Source: Branchiostoma lanceolatum (lineage: Eukaryota > Chordata > Leptocardii > Amphioxiformes > Branchiostomatidae). From it: DNA of 64,000 nt. The notes beneath the pieces were generated by a model. That model did not search any database and was not told the DNA's origin. It saw only the letters and a program-made list of their open reading frames with translations. Below, piece by piece: positions 25,201-35,812 of this stretch. Position 1 is the stretch's first letter, and every line of letters starts with the position of its first letter. Where the stretch lies: positions 253,001 through 317,000 of the forward strand of contig NC_089726.1 of the NCBI RefSeq assembly GCF_035083965.1, given 5' to 3'. The position numbers were made by a program, and so were the translations under genes.

Positions 25201-25619
25201 CAACAGGTAAACAACAACAGGTAAACAACAACAGGCAAAGAAGAAATGGTGAACAGAGTAACATTAACAACGTTAACAGTACATTACGCCTGGCAAGAAC
25301 GTTAACACGGATACATCCAAGGGTTTTTTTCCAGTAATATGTGATCAAACATTGCAGCACCACAGCCTGACCTCCAATATTGACCTGCGTAGCATCAACA
25401 TGAAAATAACCCATGATGCATCAGTCCTTACCCTGCGAGGATGAAGATGCCGGTTGCCACGGCGATGTAGTTGGTCTGGTAGTACAGCAGGTTGTTCACG
25501 ATGCGGTTGTTCCAGCGGACGGGGTCCTTGTAATCCGGCACCGCGAACCGCGCCTCCGAGCCAACGAAGTCCGCCAGGGGGCGCACCGGTGGGAGGGCCA
25601 CGTTCCGCGACAGCTCCAT
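19258..25619 (-). CDS. PRAF2: PRA1-family membrane protein (PRAF2/ARL6IP5 type)
   Basis: Three exons on the minus strand: 25432-25619, 24859-25076 and 19258-19397. They sum to 546 bases, 181 residues, with phases 2 and 1 matching. Start [20 protein letters not shown]. The N-terminal [17 protein letters not shown] is the conserved PRA1 signature. Hydrophobic segments follow ([67 protein letters not shown]). The tail [20 protein letters not shown] then [19 protein letters not shown] matches vertebrate PRAF2 almost exactly and ARL6IP5 closely; one gene may represent both. The length fits (178-188 in vertebrates). The family acts in ER/Golgi membranes, binding small GTPases and modulating glutamate transporter trafficking. 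Intron 2 is 5.5 kb and contains a donor array and a 4.4 kb transposon. The gene is head to head with PDCL. Confidence 0.93.
19460..19613 (-). repeat. PRAF2-like exon 2 donor array, part beyond the transposon
   Basis: About seven shortened units containing GTGACCTTACCTAGCAG, whose complement reads CTGCTAG|GTAAGGTCAC, the exon 2 donor. The array is interrupted by the composite transposon and resumes at 24055. Confidence 0.7.
20434..21094 (+). repeat. Segment A, first copy
   Basis: 661 bases beginning GGGGGCACCCCCTAG and ending GTGCGTGCACCG. It is repeated directly at 23362-24029. A diverged relative of its first 220 bases lies in an intron of the ZP gene at 48368. The open frame [18 protein letters not shown] is in all likelihood non-coding. 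Confidence 0.85.
21097..22228 (+). repeat. Segment B, first copy
   Basis: About 1,132 bases from AATATATGCAAATCATAATT to GTAGATCTCCTTTAA, repeated immediately downstream. It contains TGACGTCA twice. No coding potential recognised. Confidence 0.88.
22229..23360 (+). repeat. Segment B, second copy
   Basis: Head-to-tail duplicate of the preceding segment, different by one G in the G run near 23180 as far as I compared. Confidence 0.88.
23362..24029 (+). repeat. Segment A, second copy
   Basis: Direct repeat of 20434-21094 with an extra 7 bases near 23748 (GCACGATGCAACACGG against GCAACACGG). Confidence 0.85.
24055..24858 (-). repeat. Minisatellite of PRAF2-like exon 2 3' edge and donor
   Basis: About 22 units of 36-44 bases. 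On the minus strand each reads GGCATCACCCTGCCTCTGCT, AG, then GTAAGGTCAC, that is, the last codons of exon 2 (GITLPLL) and its donor, followed by a short spacer CGCTA. The true exon edge is the rightmost unit (donor at 24857-24858). Each unit keeps a potentially usable donor. Confidence 0.88.
25139..25200 (-). repeat. Copy of the 5' edge of PRAF2-like exon 2
   Basis: ACCAGCATCGCCAGGGGGTT with CATCAGTCTGGGACAACAAC repeats the exon start and acceptor seen at 25040-25090. It is truncated and surrounded by (ACAACAGGTAA)n repeats. Confidence 0.75.
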
Positions 25620-27232
25620 GGTGGGGGGGGGGTGTATGTCGTATCAGAGGAGGGGGGTCTGGAGGCAGATTTGTCTGCAGGGGGATTTGCCCGTGGTCGC
25701 TGAACGTCCGGGGTCCTTCTGGAAACAAGAGGTCATGTCTGATGCATAGACTTACACGATGGGACTCGAGCCAACACACCACAAGACAGTCTTTATACAT
25801 ATACATAGAGGATCCCACATTTAAGCCATATATAGGGTGAGCATTCTAAATTTTAATTATTATATATTACACATGTACAGCTTCAGATGTTAACAGAGAA
25901 CAACAACAAGTGTTAGTTATATCACAGCCCTGCCGGGTAAAATAGACCCCCTGACTACTCGCACTAATCTCCAAGCAGATGTGTGACGCTGGACAGTTTA
26001 CACGTATTTTAGCGGCGTCTCAGTGCAGTGATTTATGGAGTCTTCAAGGTTTTTCTGTTCGCCCCACAGGCCTAGAAGACGTAGAAACGCCGCACGAGAC
26101 GCACAAAACAGTCCAGCGCCACACCTCTGCTTGGAGAAGCCACCTACAGCAGCTCAGAGTGACGACATCGCCGCAGAATCCGCCCAACCCGGAACCTCCG
26201 TGTGGCAAACACAGACCGGAAGTCCGCCTGACACAACTCCGGTGCGAGACCACCCGGAAGCGAGCTGAACCCGGAAGTGAAAGCCTCGGTGTTTTTGTGG
26301 GGAGAGACAGAGGGAAGAGCTCAGTTTTGTTGCTGTGCTGAAGATTCCTTAGAACCAGCCCGTCTGACGCCGGTAAGGAAAGGAAATTACACCTGTCGTA
26401 TCTTAAGAAGCTCTTCTAACGTTTTAAACTTGAGTTTAGAAAAACTATTAGCAAAAGAACCAAGGCGCGGCCTATCATCGGTCACAGCTGCAGAGCGCCG
26501 AGGTGCAACCACAATTTATTATGATGCTGTGAAAGTGAGGAATGTTCGTTCCATCCAGATGTTTGGTGGCGGACTTGCTGTGACTTATGGTCATGTTTGA
26601 CACGACTTATCCTCAAAATGCCGTTAGAAATTGTCTGTAGGTCGGGTAAAGCTGAGCGATTGCTGTTTTTCTTTACATCCAGGATATTCAACGACTGCCT
26701 TCAGCAAAATGACATTAGTAGATTAGATCACAAATCAACATTTGAATTAGCAGATCAAATGACTAATTAACATTTGAATTAGCCGATCAAATTAACATTA
26801 ATCTTTTGTGTGTCGCCGTGATGTCATCATGATTGCTCCTATGTAGGGGTAATCTTCACACAGTCTGAGATCCTGTATTATTAACTGTGGGTTTGAGATG
26901 ACTTCCGATGTCACAAAGCTGGTTTGTCGTTGGTTTGAATGAATGGTTATGAAGTAGAGTTGAAAACAGGTCATGTTTTCCTTTGTGTTTGAGCTTTTAA
27001 TTATTCATGGCAACTTATATTGGCCTGCTGGAGTTACACAAAATATGACATTAAAGATACTCGATACATGATTGAAGTCCTCATTATATACTAGTGAATC
27101 TATAAACATCATTAATATCCTGTCTAACGCTTCAGGACCCCACACGACCCACACCACCCAGGTGACCCCACACGACCCAGGGCAACGTTCTTGTTTTGAC
27201 CTTGTCTGCCTGAGGCAGTGTTGACCTTGAGG
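25620..27232. promoter_or_regulatory. Divergent intergenic region between PRAF2-like and PDCL
   Basis: The two genes point away from each other with 1.6 kb between start codons. Bases 26000-26380 are relatively GC-rich and probably contain the PDCL promoter and a 5' UTR exon with donor GACGCCG|GTAAGG at about 26371. CTAATCTCCAAGCAGAT at 25964 is a MITE end. No coding gene is supported, although random open frames of 70-120 codons exist. Confidence 0.45.
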
Positions 27233-30200
27233 ATGACGACCTTGGATGACAAGCTGCTGGGCCTGAAGACGCAGTACTACGCCAGCAGCAGCGAGGACGA
27301 GCCGTCCGATGATGAGGGTGCCTGCAGCGATAAGGACATGGACCAGACGGGACAGGCACCTGTACCGGGGACAGCCCCGGAGTACTGCCAGGACCCCAAC
27401 GCCTGGCAGGGACAGGCCACGAACGTACGTATGAGACGCCAAAAGTTACGCTGGTACATGTTCTAATGTTTGGGCCCTAAACATTAGAACATGTACCAGC
27501 GGCCACGAACGTACGTATGATACACCAAAAGTTACGCTGTTACATGTTCTAATGTTCAGAGACAGGCCACGAACGTACATATGATACACCAAAAGTTAGG
27601 CTGGTACATGTTCCAATGTTTAGGGCTAGGCCACGAACGTACATATGGTACACCAAAAGTTACGCTGGTACTACATGTTCTAATGTTTAGGGCTAGGCCA
27701 CGAACGTACGTATGATACACCAAAAGTTACGCTGTTACATGTTCTAATGTTCAGGGCCAGGCCATGAACGTATGTATGAGACGCCAAACTTTACGCTGGT
27801 ACATCATACTACATGTCATTTTTACATCACCTGGAGAAAGTGAAGTGAATGTGTTTGTGTCTTTTTGTCTGCTATAACTAAGCAAGAAGTCTCAAAGCCT
27901 TCAAATATATATATGTTAAATGGCCTTCGTCGGTCAGTATTGACCATGGTAAAATCCTAATTCACATCAGCCCTACAGCACTGACTATGGCTAAACAGCC
28001 CTATACGAGAATGGCAGTCTCTGCCACAAAAACTACATCAAATATATAGCGGTGAGATATTTTGTTACAGATGGGGCCGAAGTTGACTCTGTAGGACTGG
28101 GTTATAGGGGAGGGTTAGAGAAGTGAAAGTGTTCTTGCAGGTTAGTGGGAAGTGAAAGTTGTTTTGTTGCAGACGGGGCCGAAGGGGGTTCTGGAGGACT
28201 GGGTTAGAGGGGAGGGTAAGAGAAGTGAAAGTGAAAGTTGTTTTGTTCCAGACGGGGCCGAAGGGGGTTCTGGAGGACTGGGTTAGAGGGGAGGGTAAGA
28301 GAAGTGAAAGTGAAAGTTGTTTTGTTCCAGACGGGGCCGAAGGGGGTTCTGGAGGACTGGGTTAGAGGGGAGGGTAAGAGAAGTGAAAGTGAAAGTTGTT
28401 TTGTTCCAGACGGGGCCGAAGGGGGTTCTGGAGGACTGGGTTAGAGGGGAGGGTAAGAGAAGTGAAAGTGAAAGTTGCTGTGTTCCAGACGGGGCCGAAG
28501 GGGGTTCTGGAGGACTGGCGTCGGTTCAAGCAGCTGGAGACGGAGCGCCGGGCCGAGCAGCAGGCCGAGAAGGTCGCTCTGGTCAAGAAACTCGCCTTCA
28601 CCTGCCGGAGTGAGGTAAGAACCACACCTGTCTCACCTGCCGGAGTGAGGTAAGAACCACACCTGTCCCACCTGCAGGAGTGAGGTAAGAACCACACCTG
28701 TCTGTTACCTGTCAGGTAAGAACCACACCTGTCTGTTACCTGTCAGGTGTAAACATCACCTGCAGGAATGAGGCAATCATACTCAGGACTGCAACCCTTC
28801 ATCATCAACTCCTGTCAACACTGTTAACTGTTTAAAAGAGCTCCATGCTATTAGTGACAGTACATGATACTTCACTATTCTTCCTGGAGTTCTATGATAT
28901 CACATACACTTAGATAAGAGTAAACACTATATACTAGTACACTATACATAGTATATGCATTCTTCTAGCTACTACCAATACTGTAAGGGCCTGTGAATAC
29001 TAGTGAATTACCATTTAAAACTAGAGAAGCCCCAAACATGCCGCACTTTGTCATTGTCATTAGTCACTTCATCTTGCTGCTATGGATGAGTCTGTGGATA
29101 TTAGGCTGCACCAAGTAATTTTTATGGATGACGTCCTTTAGAGACCCTAAATCTAATGCGAGAGCGCGAAAAAAAAACAAGAAGGGCTGAAAAAACAAGA
29201 TGCCTAGATTTGAAATGTAATAGTCGACGACACGTTAGGACACAGATTGAATGAGAGAACACAGTGTAACAACTAACAATTATTTCATAATTCATTCATC
29301 ATGAAAACAGCAACAATTTGAATAAATCAGTTGAAGTTGAACAGCAGTTGTTGTCCTGTCCTGTTTCTTTCCATATCCCATTGATTTGCGGCACTGTCAT
29401 AACTCTTTGGTCATAGTTACAGGAAGCGGAATTTCTTGTTTTTTTTTCTGGGAACAGACCAATATCAATGCGCGCGCAGACGTCATCCATAAAAATTACT
29501 TGGTGTAGCCTTAGACAGGAACTTGTGATAAGCATGTTACATTTGTCTGCAGCTGAATGATGCTGAGAAGACGGAGGGACAGGAGGAGGAGGATGTTGAG
29601 CTTGACGAGGATTTCCTCCGATGGTACCGAGAGCAGCGTCTGCGGGAGATGCAGCAGAAAGCCTCCAGTTTGTGAGTCAGGATTGTTAGAGTCATGGCCA
29701 TACTGTAGGGATTGTCAGAGTCATCGCCAAATACTGTAGGGATTGTTATGTTGGGAAGATCTCAAGTACAATTTCTTGTTTCATCAATTTCATCACCAAG
29801 GTCGGGTTAATGATGATCCCTAAAGATGCTCATTTTATTTCGGAGATGACTACTCACGAACAGAAAGCCTCCAGTTTCTGAGTAGTCATCGCTGAGATAC
29901 AATGAGCATCTGTAGGAAAGATCACTGAGCCGACCTTAGTGATGAGATTATAGTGCAGGAATTTCGTCAAGATCCTTGATAAATCTTCAACTGAAGACAG
30001 TTATAGACAAGGAGTCCCTTGTAGAGGAAGTCTGTAACCAGCCAAGGAACCCTTACTTACCGCTGCACTGCGTGGACGGGGGAAAAGATCAGACGGACAA
30101 AAATCTATTTGGACTTTTTGTATCCCGTTTCAGGCTCTATGTTCATGTTGCTTTTTTCCATCTTCTTTCCAGACCGACGTTTGGAAATGTTCTGGACCTG

Positions 30201-32005
30201 ACGAGAAGCCAGTATGTCGATGCTATCGACACGGAGAACAAACATGTCTTAATCATCATCCACATCTTTGAACAGGTGAGTTGCGATCATCAATGTTTTT
30301 CCTTCAGTCATCAATTTTGATGCATGGCGGCTGTAGACATCTCTCTCTCCAGGATGTTCTATTTCTGCATAGAACCTCCAGTCATTCTTGTACCCCAGAG
30401 CCCTTTAAGCCCGCAGCAACTTACTGTCTTGGTTTGCTGACGATATTAGGATGACAAGTGAAGCCAGGGGTCTAGATGAAAACAATGATTATCACAGATG
30501 TAACATGTCGTTCACACCGTCTTCTGTCCTCCTCTCTCCTGTAGTTTGTGCCAGGATGCGACGCTGTCAACGGCTGCTTCCAGTGCCTGGCTCAGGACCA
30601 TCCTCGGGTGAGATTTTGAAGGGTTAAACACGAAGAAGGATTTGTTCTAAGCCAAGTTCAGTGTTTCTTGGCTTGTAAGGACAGCTCTTAGACTTATTGT
30701 ATTGTAAGTGTGCCGTAACTTCACTAGTCTTATAGCTACATTGGAGTGTGCAGTGTGAAGCAGTTCCTATCTTAAAACATACAGCTGCCTGCTTTGTGTT
30801 TTAGATGTGCAGCTTTCTATTTTTTCTAGACAAAAATGTAACTTGTCGATGAAGGCTTGACATCCAGGTAATAAGATACACACTTAGGTAACAGTAACTC
30901 CAGCTGCTATCATGTATGAAAGTGTACACAATTTGTACCTGCTGTTTTTTTAACACCTGTCTGTCTCCCTTCCTCAGGTGAAGTTCTGCCGGATACAGTC
31001 GTCGGAGGCGGACGTCAGTCAGACATTTGTAAGTGTCTCAACAGGTGTGGGGAGCAGGGATAGGAATTAAGTCATTCAAAGCTGGAAAGATCTTAGGAAG
31101 CCTGTGTGCATCTTAAGAACCTACCCAATAGTCATGTTTTAGTACTGAATTGACTGCTCTTAAAACAAGTAATAATCAGTCTGTAGCATTAAGTCATATC
31201 TATAACATGTACATCACTTTTTTCTTATTCATTCATTTCTATGGCAACAATACAATGTAGCTATAGATCTCAAACTAAGATAACATAACCAAAACAGGCT
31301 TTGGTTGGAACACAAATGATATCATGAACGTAAAGAAATCTTCTGTATCTGTATAGCTGGTATAACCGCCCTTCGGCGTAACACACACATCTTTTTCCCC
31401 TTCCAGACTAGCCGACTACAGCAGTATAATCAAATGATAGATACTACAGTTACCGTAACTACAATCAAGCCACTACTACCAAATGTCCAACGCTCATAGA
31501 TAAAACAGAATCATGAAATCATGTTCCCTTCCAGACATCGAAAGGCCTGCCGGCGATCCTAGCGTACCGAGGCGGGCAGCTGGTCGCAAACTTCCTGCGA
31601 ATCACCGACCAGCTGGGGGACGACTTCTTCGCGGGAGACCTGGAGTCCTTCTTGGTCGAGTAAGTTGTCTGTGTCGCCGATAATGACACTATCAAATAAT
31701 CATACAGATAGTTCCTGATATTACAGGAGCTGATACACTATCACACTTGAACACAAACTCATCAGCCATGTTTACATGTATCTGCAGTTAAACACAGCGC
31801 CAGGCTAGAAGTAAAAAATGCACAAACATTTTGCTGTGAACTTTTGGTTCAGAGATTGTACATGTGCTGTTTCTGACAGATATTGTACCGTTGTCCCCCC
31901 CCCCCCCTCCGTAGACATGGCCTGCTGCAGTCCAAAGCAGACGTGCCGACCGCCCTGCAGCAGTCCCACAGTCAGGACGACGACAGCGACTTTGACGTCG
32001 ACTAG
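27233..32005 (+). CDS. PDCL: Phosducin-like protein (PhLP1)
   Basis: Eight exons: 27233-27424, 28489-28614, 29553-29671, 30173-30275, 30545-30607, 30978-31028, 31535-31659 and 31915-32005. They sum to 870 bases, 289 residues (human about 301), all phases consistent. The start is the ATG at 27233, MTTLDDKLLGLKTQYY as in vertebrates, not the upstream GTG. Residues 18-20 (SSS before EDEPSDDE) match the casein kinase 2 sites of PhLP1. TGPKGVLEDWRRFKQLETER is the conserved helix 1 that contacts G-beta. The C-terminal half is the thioredoxin fold (VLIIIHIFEQFVPGCDAVNG; KFCRIQSS; LPAILAYRGGQLVANF; RITDQLGDDFF), and the acidic end DDDSDFDVD is typical. The known role is cytosolic co-chaperone with CCT/TRiC for G-beta-gamma assembly. 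Confidence 0.95.
27408..27800 (+). repeat. About 62-base array copying PDCL exon 1 edge and donor
   Basis: Six copies of GGCCACGAAC|GTACGTATGA with CACCAAAAGTTACGCTGGTA and CATGTTCTAATGTT. The first ten bases are the end of exon 1 and its donor. Between the first two copies the spacer is inverted (27450-27503, GCTGGTACATGTTCTAATG / CATTAGAACATGTACCAGC), a perfect palindrome. Confidence 0.82.
28060..28488 (+). repeat. 79-base array copying the 5' edge of PDCL exon 2
   Basis: Five to six units before the true exon. Each has TTCCAG or TTGCAG acceptor, ACGGGGCCGAAGGGGGTTCT, GGAGGACTGG and then GTTAGAGG instead of the exon continuation CGTCGG. Each copy therefore has an acceptor and 10 codons followed by an in-frame stop (TGGGTTAG). 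Confidence 0.85.
28592..28755 (+). repeat. Short array of PDCL exon 2 donor
   Basis: ACCTGCCGGAGTGAG|GTAAG with CCACACCTGTC recurs four times in shortened forms after the true donor at 28615. Confidence 0.7.
28756..29103. other. PDCL intron 2, no further feature
   Basis: Unique-looking AT-rich intron sequence up to the MITE at 29104. Confidence 0.4.
29104..29510. mobile_element. 407-base MITE with TTA target duplication
   Basis: Inverted ends GGCTGCACCAAGTAATTTTT and its complement (GGCTACACCAAGTAATTTTT), about 32 bases, flanked by TTA at 29101-29103 and 29511-29513. It has the same end type and target length as the element at 14937. PIF/Harbinger-like by target duplication. Confidence 0.8.
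29788..29948. mobile_element. Hairpin element whose loop carries 17 bases of PDCL exon 3
   Basis: Arms of about 68 bases (29788-29857 and 29879-29948; CATCACCAAGGTCGG / CCGACCTTAGTGATG; AGATGCTCATT / AATGAGCATCT; GATGACTACTCA / TGAGTAGTCATC) are roughly 85% complementary. The loop contains CAGAAAGCCTCCAGTTT (29861-29877), identical to the end of PDCL exon 3 (29655-29671) about 200 bases upstream. Confidence 0.75.
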
Positions 32006-32365
32006 TATCAGGTTACAGACTGGGCTGATATCAGGTTACAGACTGGGCTGATATCAGGTTACAGGCTGGGCTGATATCAGGTTACAGACTGGGCTGATAT
32101 CAGGTTACAGGCTGGGCTGATATCAGGTTACAGACTGGGCTGATATCAGGTTACAGACTGGGCTGATATCAGGTTACAGACTGGGCTGATATCAGGTTAC
32201 AGACTGGGCTGATATCAGGTTACAGGCTGGGCTGATATCAGGTTACAGACTGGGCTGATATCAGGTTACAGGCTGGGCTGATATCAGGTTACAGACTGGG
32301 CTGATATCAGGTTACAGACTGGGCTGATATCAGGTTACAGACTGGGCTGATATCAGGTTACAGAC
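32006..32365 (+). repeat. 23-base minisatellite abutting the PDCL stop codon
   Basis: About 15 units of TATCAGGTTACAGACTGGGC plus TGA. The first unit begins at the base after TAG. It lies in the 3' UTR. Confidence 0.9.
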
Positions 32366-33768
32366 ACACTCCGGTGTTTGTGTGGTCCGACAACACAATT
32401 TTGGCCATATTTGAATTTTTTACCATGTACAACATGTACAATGTACATGTACCAACTTTACATGTAAGAAGCATCACATGGGAGTAACGGTTAATGTTCT
32501 ACTGGGTACCTTACTCCTCCTCCGAGGGTGTAGAGATTACTGTGTTTTGGTCAGGAATGACTTTATGTATCCAGGGACTCCCTCAAAACAGGTGACGGAC
32601 CAAAGGTGTGATCTAATGGTAGAATGGATGAAAATGAAATGAAATGTACTAACAGAAGCCAGCAATGTCCTGTAAACAAGGGTCCAACATTGTTTGTCTG
32701 TTTTATTAAGATTTCCCTTTAAGTTAGTGTTCCAACATCACATGGCAGACCCAGTCCTTCTGCACCAAGACATGGGTTTGTACGCCTTGATGTGTTCCTT
32801 GTCGACTTGTTGCTGTATAACGTTACCTGTTGTTTACTTTGATTTCATTTGATTTTATTGAGATTGCAACAGTACAATACATGTGGGACACATGCAGCTT
32901 TTGCTGGTGTCGTGACCCCCACATAAAACCTACTCCACTTTTATCCTGCTGAGGTCGCTTATTGGAGGCGCCTTAAGTTTGTACTGATTATTGGACAGGT
33001 GGGAATGAGGTTTCAAGTCTTGCTGGTGGAATATTCCCTGTATTTGTTTCTTAAGATTTTGACTTTTACAAGGCGTCAGTTAATGCTTCAGGGAGAAGCA
33101 GTCCGCAAGTCGCTTTCCTCAGGAAATGATAAACATGACATGCAGGATGTTATCAAAGATTCCTCTGGTTTAGACATTTCATTCAAGACTGCCACTAGCA
33201 AAAACATTGTTGAATTGATAAATGTTTGAAAAATTTAAAAGGCCAATTTTGATCATAAAATGCCTAGCTTTTGCCAAGTATGTTTGTGTTTTTAAGTAAA
33301 AAAAGGTACAAGTCGAGAAAATGTGTTGCAGTTGACAAGAATGTATCTTTGTGCTGATATTATTCAGAACTAGATAGTAGATAATACAATTTTCAATATG
33401 AATATGAATATCTCCAAGCACTATCTGTGAAGTATCAGAATTTTTGCAGATTTGTTGACAAAATGTAAAAGAACCATGCTCCACTGTAATAGTGCAGTAT
33501 TGTACCACTCTGTCCTGTAATGTTACACCACAGTAAGGTCTAGTAGCAAGTTGCAAGTGAACTGGTTTCGCTTTGAGATTCTGTGGCTCTGTACATTGTA
33601 TGTGAGATCTGATGCAGTACTGTATACTTTGTGGGTTTTAGACTGTAATGTTATACTATTTGGGTTTTAGACTGTAATGTTCATGTCAACCAGTTAAAAT
33701 GTATGAATTCAATTTTGTGTGTCAATGAATGTTGATAGCATGAAGGTTTATTGGCTAAAACGAAATAC
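32366..33768. other. PDCL 3' flank, no gene seen
   Basis: AT-rich, with fragments such as ACAATGTACATGTACC. It likely includes the 3' UTR. Short open frames are not supported. Confidence 0.45.
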
Positions 33769-35092
33769 AGTCAAACCTGCCCAAGGCGACCACCCGGCGG
33801 ACCGAGCAAAAACGGTCGCGATGGACAGGTGGTCGCCATGAAGAGGATTCCACTCACATGTTTCCAGGTCGAGGTTTTCAATACAGTACGTAAATGGATG
33901 GAAAATTATGTGAATTTAGACAACATGATCCCCACCAGGTTCAATTCTCATTGACAGAAAGATCCTACAAAAATTACATTTTCCGTTATCGTCGTAATAA
34001 TTGTATACAGCTACATCGTATAAATTTTTGTCATAATTTTGACTACAAAACAATGGTTGCCTCGATGATCGCAGCGCCCTCCCGCATTCACACGTTACAT
34101 TAGATAGTACACACTCACACACACGCACATCATCGAAGTTTTAAGGCTCAAGACAAATCCCTAGAAAACACCTGCTGACCCAAGCCTTTTTGGGGCGCCG
34201 ACCGCTGGATAAAAGGGGCAAAAAGTTTTCGATCTGACAACTTAAGATGAAAACGGAACGGTGTGATTTCGTCGCGCCGCGCCGCATCGAAAGGTAAGTC
34301 AGTGCAGCAGAACGCACACCGTCCAATAAAGGTTTGTGAGATTCATGGAAATAAAACGAAAATAAGAATATTAATTCTAATTAATAATTAGAGTATTCGT
34401 AAATGTTCATACACAAAAGCATCGTGTTTTAGAAAGGTCAGCGGTACGCCAAATCCGGGCCGCGCCAAAATCCAAGATGGCGTCGGGACCAAGGAACAAT
34501 ATTTCTCGCCCGACGTTTTGCCCGCCGCGAAGTCATTTTTCGGCGGAATTTAGTAAGACACAGACAGATTTTTGTTGAAAATACAAGAAATAGATAGTAG
34601 TTTCTGCGAAATCTGACCTTTTGACGCCATGCACTACGTATTCGTTTTGAAAATTGAGTTTAAACCGAACTGAGTTTGCGGTAAACTATAAGATTACGAT
34701 AGGCACAACAACATCACAAACATTTGTCTTTACAATATTTATAGGGGGAACGTTTTATTAAAATACTTCATGGAGGAATCGATGCTATAACATTGCTATT
34801 CCATGTATTTTTGTCCTTATTTTTGTCCTTCAAAGTCTTGAAAACATTTCCGTGAAATCCGACAGCAAAATGATCCGATGTCACCACACGCTTGAAAATT
34901 GGGCGGCCGCCATGGGCAGGGATTGTGCTCTGTGCGGTCCCAATTCGTGGCGGTCGCGGTCGCGGACAGGTGGTCGCCTTGGGCAGGCAGCTTAATGCTT
35001 GTGCCTATGGGGAAAATTTTCGGGACCGAGAAAAAGCGGTCACCATGGCCAGGTGGTCGCGTTGAAAAGGTGGTCGCCTAGGCAGGTTTGAC
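33769..35092. mobile_element. 1.3 kb non-autonomous Tc1/mariner-type element
   Basis: TA then CAGTCAAACCTGCCCAAGGC at the left faces GCCTAGGCAGGTTTGACTG then TA at the right. Both ends continue inward with GGTGGTCGC motifs arranged as subterminal repeats (GGACAGGTGGTCGC at about 33820 and 34960, GGCCAGGTGGTCGC at 35048). TA duplications and CAGT ends fit Tc1/mariner. No transposase frame remains. Confidence 0.7.
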
Positions 35093-35329
35093 TGTACCTC
35101 AGTATTTAACACAGTACAAGATTATCTTAATAAATGGTCTGTTGTGTACTGAGAAGTTGAATTTTCTCCTTTTTTTCCTCTCACACTGTCGTTTTTGTTA
35201 AGTTATGCTTGTAAATAACGTTACTTCTGTCATACTCATAGAAATCAAGAGCAGTGCTCAAGCACTAAATCAGCCACTGATGGCTGACGCCCTCTAGCGG
35301 CGATAATTACAAGTGCAACCTTATGCCCT

Positions 35330-35745
35330 GTGAAGCCAGTGCTAGTATATGAGCGGTATATAAGCGGCTAGTTTCTGCCCTGTGAAGCCAGTACGGTAAA
35401 TAGAAAACATCAGTATCGTGCATGCCTACCTCTATAGTCCACTTTAGTAGTAGTGTGTGGGAACATGCCAAAGGAGAACAAAGAGACCCCCAGCCAACAT
35501 ATGGACAAGGAAGGTGGACAAATGCGCGCCTAGCTTCTGTCTCGTTGCGTCAGCAGCACAGGGGACGAATCAGCGGCTAGTTTCTGTCTCGCGCTGTTCA
35601 GAAGCTTCGTTACCGAATCAGCGGCTAGTTTCTGTCTCGCGCTGTTCAGAAGCTTCGTTACCGAATCAGCGGCTAGTTTCTGTCTCGCGCTGTTCAGAAG
35701 CTTCGTTACCGAATCTGCGGCTAGTTTCTGTCTCAGTGTCCTGAA
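35330..35745. repeat. 48-base minisatellite upstream of PPIL1
   Basis: Three and a half copies of GGCTAGTTTCTGTCTCGCGC with TGTTCAGAAGCTTCGTTACC. The related GGCTAGTTTCTGCCCTGTG is at 35366. It sits within about 100 bases of the PPIL1 start codon, probably in the promoter or 5' UTR. Confidence 0.75.
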
Positions 35746-35812
35746 GCGTGGGTCCCACGCGCGCAAAGAAGCGAACAACAACAGAAAGGCTTGCCGAACT
35801 TGACCCTGAGTC

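Noticed and set aside
25979-26600. Several 77-120-codon frames upstream of PDCL
   Set aside because: They overlap in different frames in a GC-rich presumed promoter/5' UTR. No domain is seen, and PDCL has a good ATG in its first coding exon.
27218-27232. Upstream GTG start adding five residues to PDCL
   Set aside because: The ATG at 27233 gives MTTLDDKLLG, the conserved vertebrate start.
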